Source of the DNA: JAAYJR01 sp964563975
GTDB taxonomy: Bacteria; Bacteroidota; Bacteroidia; Bacteroidales; Prolixibacteraceae
Assembly (NCBI GenBank): GCA_964563975.1
Contig: CAZLZJ010000042.1
Location: 1 to 19,990 of the forward strand
Reading direction: 5' to 3'
Length of the DNA: 19,990 bases
Within the stretch, counting starts at the first letter, position 1, and the number at the start of each line of letters is the position of its first letter. Positions 7,288 through 14,449 of the stretch are shown here, one piece after another. The notes beneath the pieces are model-generated. The model searched no databases, had not been told where the DNA came from, and saw nothing but the letters and a program-made list of their open reading frames with translations. Position numbers and translations under genes: made by a program.

Positions 7288-8235
7288 ATGAACCATAATA
7301 AAAGGGCATATTTTATATTAATTTTAAAAGGGATGGCAATGGGGGCAGCTGATGTTATCCCCGGTGTCTCCGGAGGTACAATTGCATTTATCACCGGGAT
7401 CTATGAAGAGCTTATCGAATCTGTCAGGTCAATAAACCTCAAATCTTTAAAACTCCTGTTTTCAGGCAGGCTTTTAGAATTCTGGAAAGCAATTAACGGC
7501 GCATTTTTAATTTCCGTATTTCTTGGTATTGCCATCAGCATCTTTTCGCTTGCCAAAGGATTAAAATTTTTGCTCGAAAACTATCCTATACCTGTTTGGG
7601 CATTCTTTTTCGGGTTGATATTATCCTCTACAATCTTTGTAGCAAAAAAGATAAAAAAATATGATCTTATAATATGGGTTGCAGGTGCAGCCGGAATCAT
7701 TGCAGCTTATTATATAACAATCCTCACCCCATCAGAAGCAAATACAACAAAGTGGTTCATTTTTCTATCGGGGGTAATTGCCATATGTGCTATGATTTTA
7801 CCGGGGATTTCAGGAAGCTTTATTTTAGTCTTATTAGGAATGTATAAATTTATTTTAAATGCTGTCAGTATTCTGGATATAGGCACTCTTCTGATATTTA
7901 TATCAGGTGCTGCCATTGGAATTATAGCATTTTCAAATTTTTTATCGTGGCTTTTAAAACGGTGGTACAATACTACCATAGCCTTACTGGCAGGATTCAT
8001 GATTGGTTCGTTAAATAAAATCTGGCCATGGAAAAAGGTTATATCTACATTCACCGACTGGCACGGAGAAGTTAAACCATTAGTTGAAAAAAATATATTA
8101 CCATGGCAATATGAGAAAATCGCAGGCGAAAACTCAATGCTGGCATTAGCACTGATTTTTGCAATTGCCGGCTTCATTACTATTTTTGTTCTTGAAAGAT
8201 TAACAAAAAATCAAAATAGAAAAAGTAATGATTAA
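7288..8235 (+). CDS. DUF368 polyprenyl-phosphate translocase (PopT-like)
   Basis: Multi-pass inner-membrane protein of 315 residues with the DUF368 signature twice: G-A-A-D-V-I-P-G-V-S-G-G (20-30) and the inverted-repeat copy I-L-P-G-I-S-G-S (170-177). Members of this family were recently shown to return undecaprenyl phosphate to the cytoplasmic face of the membrane, where it serves cell-wall and surface-glycan synthesis (PopT in Vibrio cholerae and Staphylococcus aureus). About eight to ten hydrophobic segments are visible and the C-terminus is a short basic tail. The last eight bases overlap the start of aroE, so translation is probably coupled. The upstream partner makes aminolipids; the shared theme is the envelope. 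The role is taken from the family, not from anything specific here. Family confidence is high. Confidence 0.9.
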   Translation: MNHNKRAYFILILKGMAMGAADVIPGVSGGTIAFITGIYEELIESVRSINLKSLKLLFSGRLLEFWKAINGAFLISVFLGIAISIFSLAKGLKFLLENYPIPVWAFFFGLILSSTIFVAKKIKKYDLIIWVAGAAGIIAAYYITILTPSEANTTKWFIFLSGVIAICAMILPGISGSFILVLLGMYKFILNAVSILDIGTLLIFISGAAIGIIAFSNFLSWLLKRWYNTTIALLAGFMIGSLNKIWPWKKVISTFTDWHGEVKPLVEKNILPWQYEKIAGENSMLALALIFAIAGFITIFVLERLTKNQNRKSND

Positions 8236-8971
8236 ATATGGCTTAATCGGTTTTCCCTTGACCCACTCTTTTTCAAAAGAATTTTTTACGGAAAAGTTCA
8301 CACGGGAAAAAACTTGTGCCACCTATGAGAATTTTGAAATTGAAAATATTTCCAAACTTCCTGAAGTGATAAAGAATAACCCGGAATTGGCCGGGCTTAA
8401 TATAACAATACCATATAAAGAACAGGTAATACCTTTTCTGAATGAAATTGATGAGGCAGTAAAAAAAATTGGTGCAGTCAACACAATAAAAATTACGCAT
8501 AAAACAGGCAAACCATATCTTAAAGGCTTTAACACAGACATATGGGGTTTTGAAATTTCATTAAAACCTCTTTTACGGGAATTTCACAGTAAAGCATTAA
8601 TATTAGGAACCGGAGGAGCTTCGAAAGCAATCAAATATATTTTGAACAAATTGGAAATCGATTATATTTCAGCTTCAATTGAAGAGTTAAAGGAGGGAGA
8701 GATAAGCTATCAGGATATAGATAAGCAAATAATATCTGAACGGCTTTTAATAATTAATGCCACTCCCCTTGGAACCTATCCGGAAACAGAAACATTCCCC
8801 CCAATCCCATATGAGTATATTTCAGATAAGCACCTTTTATATGACCTGGTTTATAACCCGGAAATGACTATATTTCTAAAAAAAGGCAAGGAGAAAGGAG
8901 CAGTTGTAAAAAACGGACTTGAAATGTTACAACAACAAGCCCTCAGGTCTTATGTAATATGGACCGGCTGA
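8228..8971 (+). CDS. aroE: Shikimate dehydrogenase
   Basis: Reduces 3-dehydroshikimate to shikimate, step four of the chorismate pathway, in the cytoplasm. The 247 residues show the family pattern: substrate-site S-F-S-K (14-17), N-I-T-I-P-Y-K (58-64, catalytic K64), N85 region G-A-V-N-T, N-T-D-x-x-G-F (102-108, D104), the nucleotide-binding L-G-T-G-G-A-S-K-A (126-134), N-A-T-P-L-G-T-Y-P (177-185), Y-D-L-V-Y-N-P and K-N-G-L-E-M-L near the end. The length is slightly short but normal for Bacteroidota. One oddity: after the second Rossmann strand, where V-S-R-T or N-R-T normally binds the NADP 2'-phosphate, the sequence reads I-S-A-S-I (147-151), without arginine. The start overlaps the DUF368 stop by eight bases, which fits the third place in an operon. 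Confidence 0.92.
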   Translation: MIKYGLIGFPLTHSFSKEFFTEKFTREKTCATYENFEIENISKLPEVIKNNPELAGLNITIPYKEQVIPFLNEIDEAVKKIGAVNTIKITHKTGKPYLKGFNTDIWGFEISLKPLLREFHSKALILGTGGASKAIKYILNKLEIDYISASIEELKEGEISYQDIDKQIISERLLIINATPLGTYPETETFPPIPYEYISDKHLLYDLVYNPEMTIFLKKGKEKGAVVKNGLEMLQQQALRSYVIWTG

Positions 8972-8982
8972 TCTTATAAAAA

Positions 8983-8990
8983 TAACTTTG
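8983..8990 (+). promoter_or_regulatory. Bacteroidota -7 box of the tyrosine phosphatase gene, inside a palindrome
   Basis: TAACTTTG matches TAnnTTTG exactly, 29 bases before the ATG at 9020. The overlapping 12-base sequence ACTTTGCAAAGT (8985-8996) is a perfect palindrome covering most of the box. The phosphatase can therefore be expressed apart from the upstream operon, and the palindrome could be an operator site. Confidence 0.5.
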
Positions 8991-9019
8991 CAAAGTAAAA
9001 ATGAAAAAAATTATATAAT

Positions 9020-9511
9020 ATGATAAATAAAACTAAAATATTATTCGTTTGTCTTGGAAATATCTGTCGCTCACCCAGTGCCGAAGCACTCTTTAAAGGA
9101 TTAATAAAAAAGCGTGGACTGCAGCAACAATTCGAAGTAGATTCAGCAGGAACCAGCAAGTGGCATGTTGGGGAAGCATCAGACAAAAGAATGAAAGAAC
9201 ATGCAATCAAAAGAGGTTACTCATTAGATTCCATTTCCAGGCAATTTAATCCGAATGTAGATTTTGACTACTTCAATTTCATCATTGGCATGGATGATGC
9301 AAATGTGCTTGAGCTCAAAAAGATGGCAAGAGATGAAAATGATCTGAAAAAAATATACAAAATGACTGATTTCAGCAGAGAGTGGGACTATTCTGAAGTG
9401 CCCGATCCATATTACGGCGGGGATGAAGGATTTGAGCTTGTGCTTGACCTTCTTGAAGATGCTTGTACCGGGCTGCTCGACTCAATTATTCAAAATGATA
9501 TAAAAAATTAA
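9020..9511 (+). CDS. Low-molecular-weight protein-tyrosine phosphatase
   Basis: Cytoplasmic phosphatase of 163 residues. The active-site P-loop C-L-G-N-I-C-R-S (11-18) gives C11 as nucleophile and R17 for phosphate binding; the general acid is D129 in P-D-P-Y-Y (128-132). Length and layout are standard for LMW-PTP, including D-S-A-G-T (41-45) and the conserved G-M-D segment near 90. Wzb/Ptp members of this family remove phosphate from BY-kinases that control polysaccharide export, but no kinase gene is present in the window, so the substrate is open. It has its own promoter 48 bases after aroE. The last 26 bases overlap the 3' end of the MaoC gene on the other strand. Confidence 0.93.
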   Translation: MINKTKILFVCLGNICRSPSAEALFKGLIKKRGLQQQFEVDSAGTSKWHVGEASDKRMKEHAIKRGYSLDSISRQFNPNVDFDYFNFIIGMDDANVLELKKMARDENDLKKIYKMTDFSREWDYSEVPDPYYGGDEGFELVLDLLEDACTGLLDSIIQNDIKN

Positions 9512-9950
9512 CTAAAGCATCATATGCAATCTTTGATTTGCCCTCAATCTCTACGATTATTTTTACCTGAACTTTTGCTATACCTCTTAGGTTACGAATA
9601 TCTTTGAGGTACACGCGGGCTCTTATCTTATTGTTTACCAATACAGGTTCCTGAAAGCGCAGCTTTTCAATCCCGTAATTTACTATCATTTTAACATTTC
9701 TTACATCAACCAAGGAATGCCAAAGGTATGTTAGCATCGAAACAGTAAGATAACCATGAGCAATGGTACTTCCAAAAGGGGACTCTTTTGCCGCCTTTTC
9801 AGGGTCGGTATGAATCCACTGAAAATCGAGAGTTGCCTGTGCAAACTTATCAATTTGCTCCTGTGTAATCTCTATATAATCGGATACACCTATCTCCTTG
9901 CCAAGCAGTGCCTCAAATTCTTTATAATTATTAATAATTGTTCGTTTCAT
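9486..9950 (-). CDS. MaoC family (R)-specific enoyl-CoA hydratase-like protein
   Basis: Hot-dog-fold protein of 154 residues. The hydratase motif is present: D-F-Q-W-I-H-T-D-P-E-K-A-A (42-54), with D42 and H47 as the expected catalytic pair, followed by P-F-G-S-T-I-A-H-G-Y-L (58-68). Family members hydrate trans-2-enoyl-CoA to (R)-3-hydroxyacyl-CoA. That product type is the kind of 3-hydroxy acyl group found in ornithine and glycine lipids, but a link to the acyltransferase at 5450 is only speculation. The start at 9950 gives the usual N-terminus. The gene is divergent from the EamA transporter across 170 bases and convergent with the phosphatase, sharing 26 bases with it. A weak promoter candidate (TACCATTG, 9971-9978, with TTG at 10000-10002, 21 bases apart) lies upstream on the same strand. 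Confidence 0.9.
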   Translation of the reverse strand: MKRTIINNYKEFEALLGKEIGVSDYIEITQEQIDKFAQATLDFQWIHTDPEKAAKESPFGSTIAHGYLTVSMLTYLWHSLVDVRNVKMIVNYGIEKLRFQEPVLVNNKIRARVYLKDIRNLRGIAKVQVKIIVEIEGKSKIAYDALVNFLYHFE

Positions 9951-10098
9951 ATTTTTTGGTAAATTACTTTCAATGGTATCAGACAGCTTATCCCGATTTC
10001 AATTGTCAAATACGCAATTTTTAATTAACCGGAATGTTCGTTTCATGTCATAAAGATTTGTCGACTCGAAAATTATGAAATTTTCTTAAAATATTTTA

Positions 10099-10106
10099 CA
10101 CCTTTG
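10099..10106 (+). promoter_or_regulatory. Near-consensus -7 box of the EamA transporter gene
   Basis: CACCTTTG differs from TAnnTTTG only at the first base and lies 14 bases before the ATG at 10121, so the leader would be very short. There is no -33 box at the expected distance. Confidence 0.35.
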
Positions 10107-10120
10107 CATTTATTTTATTT

Positions 10121-11035
10121 ATGAAAAAAGTTTTAAAAAGCACAACCTTTCTTGCCATTGTTGCAACCTGGCTTTGGTCAACAGCATTTGCAGGAGTTAA
10201 AATAGGATTACAATACCATACTCCCCTTCAATTTGCAGGTGCCAGATTTTTTCTTTCCGGATTAATGATAATCCTTTTTACCGGTAATTTTACAAAATAT
10301 TTCAGGGAAATTAAAAATAACCTTTCATTAGTAATAAAGCTTTCATTAGTACAGATATTTATTCAGTATGCCCTCTTTTACAGCGGAATTAATCTGATCC
10401 CCGGAGCATTGGCAGCCATGATCATTGGTTCCTCACCACTTTTCATTGCAGTAGTTGCCCATTTTTCTTTTAAAAATGACAAGATGACCTTTTTAAAAAC
10501 CATTAGCATACTTATCGGAGTTGCAGGAATTGCAATTATTACCATTGGCCGGACAAAAGTTGAAATGAAAGGTGAATATGAGCTTTTAGGAATCGGGCTG
10601 CTTTTAATGAATAATATAGCTGCAGGCTATGCAAATGTGCTGGTTTCAAAATCGCCCGGTACTATTTCCCCGTTAACCCTTAGCTCATCCTCACTTATTA
10701 TCGGAGGCCTGCTCCTTCTTATAGTCTCCATACCTGTTGAAGGTATCGGCACCGGTCCTTTTCCAACCGTTTACTTTGCAGCACTCGGATGGTTAAGCTT
10801 TTTATCAGCTGCAGCTATCTCTATCTGGTTTGCTTTACTGAAACGTCCAAATGTGAAAGTATCGATTCTCAACATTTGGAAATTTTTAATTCCCGTTTCA
10901 GGAGCAATTTTAAGCTGGATACTGATTGAAAATGAACATCCGGATCTGATTTCAATAATTGGCATGATAATAATTGCATCCTCGCTGCTTATCCTCAATT
11001 TTTCAAATCCAAAAAAGTCATCACACAATAAATAA
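10121..11035 (+). CDS. EamA/DMT-superfamily transporter
   Basis: Inner-membrane protein of 304 residues with about ten hydrophobic helices arranged as two EamA repeats (roughly 8-143 and 155-295). Family marks include W-L-W-S-T-A-F near residue 17, P-L-Q-F-A-G-A-R-F at 35-43 and the F-L-I-P-V-S-G-A region of the second repeat. DMT proteins of this type export amino acids, purines or other small metabolites; the substrate here is not predictable. It has no polar insert or fused domain. The next gene on the same strand (WecA-like) starts 68 bases later from an exact -7 box, so the two are probably separate units. Confidence 0.9.
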   Translation: MKKVLKSTTFLAIVATWLWSTAFAGVKIGLQYHTPLQFAGARFFLSGLMIILFTGNFTKYFREIKNNLSLVIKLSLVQIFIQYALFYSGINLIPGALAAMIIGSSPLFIAVVAHFSFKNDKMTFLKTISILIGVAGIAIITIGRTKVEMKGEYELLGIGLLLMNNIAAGYANVLVSKSPGTISPLTLSSSSLIIGGLLLLIVSIPVEGIGTGPFPTVYFAALGWLSFLSAAAISIWFALLKRPNVKVSILNIWKFLIPVSGAILSWILIENEHPDLISIIGMIIIASSLLILNFSNPKKSSHNK

Positions 11036-11073
11036 ATTGTATAAATTAAATGGTAAAATAAAACAAAAATACT

Positions 11074-11081
11074 TATATTTG
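11074..11081 (+). promoter_or_regulatory. Bacteroidota -7 box of the WecA-like gene
   Basis: TATATTTG matches TAnnTTTG exactly, 22 bases before the ATG at 11104 in the 68-base gap after the transporter. No TTTG lies at -33. Confidence 0.5.
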
Positions 11082-11103
11082 TATACCATTAATAATACAG
11101 AAG

Positions 11104-12216
11104 ATGATTTTTTTAAATTTAATGTCCCTGACATTGGGATTTATTATTGCTATGCTTGTAATACCCCACATCATTCACGTAGCAAAAACCAGAAGTCTTT
11201 TTGACTTCATTGATGAAAGAAAAGTTCATTCTGCCGCCATACCTCCATTTGGCGGAATAGCTATATTCATAGGTTTTATCCTTAGTACCATTGCAACCAC
11301 CGGCAATCAGATTTTCATTACATTCAGATATGTAATGGCAGCTGTTATTCTTCTGTTTTTTACCGGTTTAAAGGACGACCTTGTAAAAATATCAGCAAGA
11401 AAAAAATTTGCTGTTCAAATATTGGCATCACTACTCCTTATTCTATTAGGCAACGTAAGGCTAACTTATGGCCATGGATTTTTTGCAGTCAATGAGATCA
11501 ATTATTTATTCAGTGTTACACTAACACTTTTTGTAATGCTTTCAATAATCAATGCTTTCAATTTTATCGATGGAATTGACGGGTTGGCCGCAGGATTGGG
11601 AATTGTGGCGGCATCCTTTTTCGGCATATGGTTTTTCCTGGCAGGATCAGACATATACGCAACAATGTCATTTGCACTTGCAGGCAGCTTAGGTGGCTTT
11701 TTTATATATAATGTTTTTGGTAATAAAAATAAACTTTTCATGGGTGATACCGGTTCATTGATCACAGGGCTGATAATATCGGTCCTGGCAATACAATTCA
11801 ATGAATTTAACATAAGTAAAACTACCGAATGGTCTTTTAATGCTGCCCCTTCAGTATCCTTTGCAGTAGTTATGATACCGTTAATAGACACCTGCAGAGT
11901 AATATATATCCGGTTAGCTAATAAAAAATCGCCTTTTTATCCCGATAAAAACCATATACACCACAAATTGCTTTCACTTATCCCCGACCACTTTTCTGTA
12001 ACCCTGATACTGACGTCAACAAGCATAATTTTGATTCTGTTGTCAATAATTTTAAATTATATTTTTATAAATGTCACTTTACAATTTATTTTAATGTTCC
12101 TGACCGGGCTCACTTTTTCTTTTATCCCTTCACATATTTTAAGGAAAAAACAGGAAAAGATAAAAGGGAAAGAGATCAAGTTATACCCCGGTGCTTTAAA
12201 AAAGTCTATCGCCTGA
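11104..12216 (+). CDS. Undecaprenyl-phosphate sugar-1-phosphate transferase (WecA/TagO, MraY-like family)
   Basis: Polytopic inner-membrane enzyme of 370 residues that transfers a sugar-1-phosphate, usually GlcNAc-1-phosphate, from the UDP-sugar to undecaprenyl phosphate, the first step in O-antigen, teichoic acid or other surface glycans. Diagnostic motifs are complete: D-E-R-K-V-H with P-P-F-G-G (38-51), the Mg-binding D-D (91-92) in L-K-D-D-L, N-A-F-N-F-I-D-G-I-D-G (150-160), M-G-D-T-G-S (213-218, D215) and the H-I-H-H cluster (284-287) in D-K-N-H-I-H-H. These separate it from MraY and place it with WecA/TagO. About ten to eleven hydrophobic segments are visible. No other glycan gene adjoins it, so it may serve a locus elsewhere. 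Its lipid carrier is the one recycled by DUF368 proteins such as that at 7288. Confidence 0.9.
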   Translation: MIFLNLMSLTLGFIIAMLVIPHIIHVAKTRSLFDFIDERKVHSAAIPPFGGIAIFIGFILSTIATTGNQIFITFRYVMAAVILLFFTGLKDDLVKISARKKFAVQILASLLLILLGNVRLTYGHGFFAVNEINYLFSVTLTLFVMLSIINAFNFIDGIDGLAAGLGIVAASFFGIWFFLAGSDIYATMSFALAGSLGGFFIYNVFGNKNKLFMGDTGSLITGLIISVLAIQFNEFNISKTTEWSFNAAPSVSFAVVMIPLIDTCRVIYIRLANKKSPFYPDKNHIHHKLLSLIPDHFSVTLILTSTSIILILLSIILNYIFINVTLQFILMFLTGLTFSFIPSHILRKKQEKIKGKEIKLYPGALKKSIA

Positions 12217-12309
12217 TATTTGTAATAATCTTTAAACCCCTTTTCCTTTTAACTTTAAAAGACAGCCATATCTTTATTAATAATCTATGGTTCCCTTTTT
12301 TTCTAAGAG

Positions 12310-12341
12310 TTGTGTATATTTACACTTTATATTGATTTTTG
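12310..12341 (+). promoter_or_regulatory. Possible promoter of the VWA-DUF6340 pair
   Basis: TTG at 12310-12312 is followed after 21 bases by GATTTTTG (12334-12341), one mismatch from TAnnTTTG. If used, transcription would start at or next to the TTG start codon at 12346. The remaining part of the gap after the WecA-like gene (12217-12309) shows only a weak AT hairpin. Confidence 0.3.
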
Positions 12342-12345
12342 AAAT

Positions 12346-14433
12346 TTGATATCATTTGAAGCAAAATATTATATCATTAAAATAGCGGCAATCCTGCTGG
12401 CAGCTGTTATCATTGTTATGCTGCTCTATTATAGAAATAAAGAGAACAGTGAACTTTCCAAAAAAAAATTGAATATCCTGATTATATTAAAATTTCTTTC
12501 TTTCTCCATCATCGCTTCTTTGCTGTTAATCCCATTTCTCAGCAGTCTGAAAAAGACAATACAAAAGCCCCGTATAATTTTTGCATATGATAATTCTGCT
12601 TCTATGATTACTGCAACTGATTCAATTGAGACAGCCGGCATAATCAAATCAATAAGGGATCATCTGGCTCAAAATCTAAAAAATGATTACTCATTTATTC
12701 AATACTCATTTGGGCTGGAAGCAGTAATTAACGAAGAGATCAACTTTAAAGAAAAAGGCTCAGATTACAGCAAATTAATTAACACTGTTGAAAATAACCA
12801 CTATAATGAAAATATCGGAGCTCTTATAATTGCAGGAGACGGTATATTTAATATGGGCAAAAACCCGGTCAACATGATGAGCGACATTGCTTTTCCTGTA
12901 TACACAATTGGTCTTGGCGATACTGCCGAAGTGGCTGATGCCCTTATTTCAGATGTCAGGGTTAACCGTACCGCTTTCTCCGGAAATCAATTTCCTGTAG
13001 AGATAGATTGCAAGTTTCTACAGCTAAAAGGTCAAAATATAAAATTAAATATAAACCTTAATGGATCAGTGGTAGCAGAAACAGTTATCACACCGGGGAG
13101 TAATGATTTTTTCCACTCCCGGCAATTTACTCTTGAAGCCGGTAAGGCAGGACTGAAAACCTACTCTGTAAATCTTGAGGTTGTTCCCAATGAAAAAAAC
13201 AGTGCAAACAACAAGGCAGAGTTCATCATAAATATCTTAGAAAATAAACAAAAAATTGCAATACTTTCCGATGGTCCCCACCCTGATATCGGAGCAATAA
13301 AAAGTAGCCTTGAAAAACAACAATCATTTGATGTTTCGGTCTTCACAGAAGAGCCATACCCCTCAAACCTTTCTGATTTTAACCTGGTAATTTTAAACCA
13401 ACTGCCTACGCCGGGCATATCACTTTCAACCCTCATTGGGGGGAGTGGCAAACAAAGGGTACCCATACTTTTTGCATTGGGCAATAAAACTTACCTGCCC
13501 CAGCTAAATGCATTTGAACAGGGAGTAAAATTACAATCTCTTGCAGTCTCAAATGATGAAGCACAAGCTACCGTAAATGAGCTGTTCGGCCTTTTTAACA
13601 TTAGTGAAGAGCTGCACGAAACAGTACCACAACTGCCACCGCTAATAGTACCATTTGCCAATTACAGATTGGAGCCTGAATTAAATATACTGCTGTATCA
13701 AAAAATAAATAATATTGAAACAACCAGACCATTAATAGCTGCAGGTCTGTTCAAAGGCCGGAAAACAGGATTCATTTTTGGTGAAGGGCTATGGAAATGG
13801 AGGCTATATAATTATCTTTATTATCAAACACATTATCAGTTCGATGAGCTTATCACCCAACTCATTCAGTATCTTGCATTAAGAGAAAATGAAGATAATT
13901 TCATGATAAGCTTTACACCTGTTTATTCAGAAATTGAAGACATAACTATGAAAGCTGAGGTATATAACGATGCATTTGAATATGTAAAAGATGCTGAAGT
14001 AAATATTGTCATTGAAAATGAAGAAGGTAATAAATTTAATTTTACATTTGATGTAACAGACAGAGGACACTTTCTAAATGCGGGAAATTTACCGGTAGGC
14101 AACTACCATTTTTCAGCAGAAGTTATGATTGGCAATGATTCTTATACAGAAGAAGGCTTTTTCAAAGTGGCAGCTCTGAATCTGGAAAATATAATTACAA
14201 AAGCAAACCACAAAGCCCTGTTCCAGATGGCCGAACAAAGCGGAGGCGGCTTTTTTTTACCGGAAAAGACAGAAGAACTAATCTCACTATTAAAAACCGG
14301 TGATAAAATTAAGCCGGTAATAAACTACCAGGAAAAGATTTATGAAATATTAAACCTTAAGGGGCTTTTTTTTGTCTTATTAATATTACTAAGTATAGAA
14401 TGGTTTCTAAGAAAATTTTGGGGTCTGTATTAA
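12346..14433 (+). CDS. Membrane-anchored von Willebrand factor A-like protein
   Basis: Protein of 695 residues, common in Bacteroidota but of unknown function. Two membrane helices (about 9-29 and 43-66) precede a VWA-like domain with MIDAS residues D82-x-S84-x-S86 in Y-D-N-S-A-S-M and a second acidic loop A-G-D-G (163-166, D165). The threonine of a typical MIDAS seems replaced by serine in S-D-Y-S-K-L (139-144). A beta-rich segment follows (about 205-295), then a GATase-like region (about 300-380) and another beta domain (about 525-620). A final helix near 671-688 ends in E-W-F-L-R-K, so the large central part lies in the periplasm. The start is TTG: an in-frame stop lies at 12340-12342 and the next ATG would cut the first helix. 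It is 16 bases from the DUF6340 gene, almost surely co-transcribed with it. Confidence 0.85.
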   Translation: MISFEAKYYIIKIAAILLAAVIIVMLLYYRNKENSELSKKKLNILIILKFLSFSIIASLLLIPFLSSLKKTIQKPRIIFAYDNSASMITATDSIETAGIIKSIRDHLAQNLKNDYSFIQYSFGLEAVINEEINFKEKGSDYSKLINTVENNHYNENIGALIIAGDGIFNMGKNPVNMMSDIAFPVYTIGLGDTAEVADALISDVRVNRTAFSGNQFPVEIDCKFLQLKGQNIKLNINLNGSVVAETVITPGSNDFFHSRQFTLEAGKAGLKTYSVNLEVVPNEKNSANNKAEFIINILENKQKIAILSDGPHPDIGAIKSSLEKQQSFDVSVFTEEPYPSNLSDFNLVILNQLPTPGISLSTLIGGSGKQRVPILFALGNKTYLPQLNAFEQGVKLQSLAVSNDEAQATVNELFGLFNISEELHETVPQLPPLIVPFANYRLEPELNILLYQKINNIETTRPLIAAGLFKGRKTGFIFGEGLWKWRLYNYLYYQTHYQFDELITQLIQYLALRENEDNFMISFTPVYSEIEDITMKAEVYNDAFEYVKDAEVNIVIENEEGNKFNFTFDVTDRGHFLNAGNLPVGNYHFSAEVMIGNDSYTEEGFFKVAALNLENIITKANHKALFQMAEQSGGGFFLPEKTEELISLLKTGDKIKPVINYQEKIYEILNLKGLFFVLLILLSIEWFLRKFWGLY

Positions 14434-14449
14434 TTCAATAAATGATTAT

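Noticed and set aside
7710..8177. 155-codon open frame on the minus strand
   Set aside because: It lies wholly inside DUF368 on the opposite strand, whose motifs are unmistakable; the antisense product has no recognisable feature.
11502..11891. 129-codon open frame on the minus strand
   Set aside because: It is antisense to the conserved core of the WecA-like gene, with no domain, signal or start context of its own.
9020..12216. Capsule or exopolysaccharide locus suggested by a Wzb-like phosphatase and a WecA-like transferase
   Set aside because: There is no BY-kinase, Wza/Wzx/Wzy or further glycosyltransferase in the window, and the two genes are separated by MaoC and EamA genes.
12246..12261. 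Short hairpin after the WecA-like gene as a terminator
   Set aside because: The stem of six to seven pairs is almost all A/T, the loop is two to four bases, and no T-run follows.
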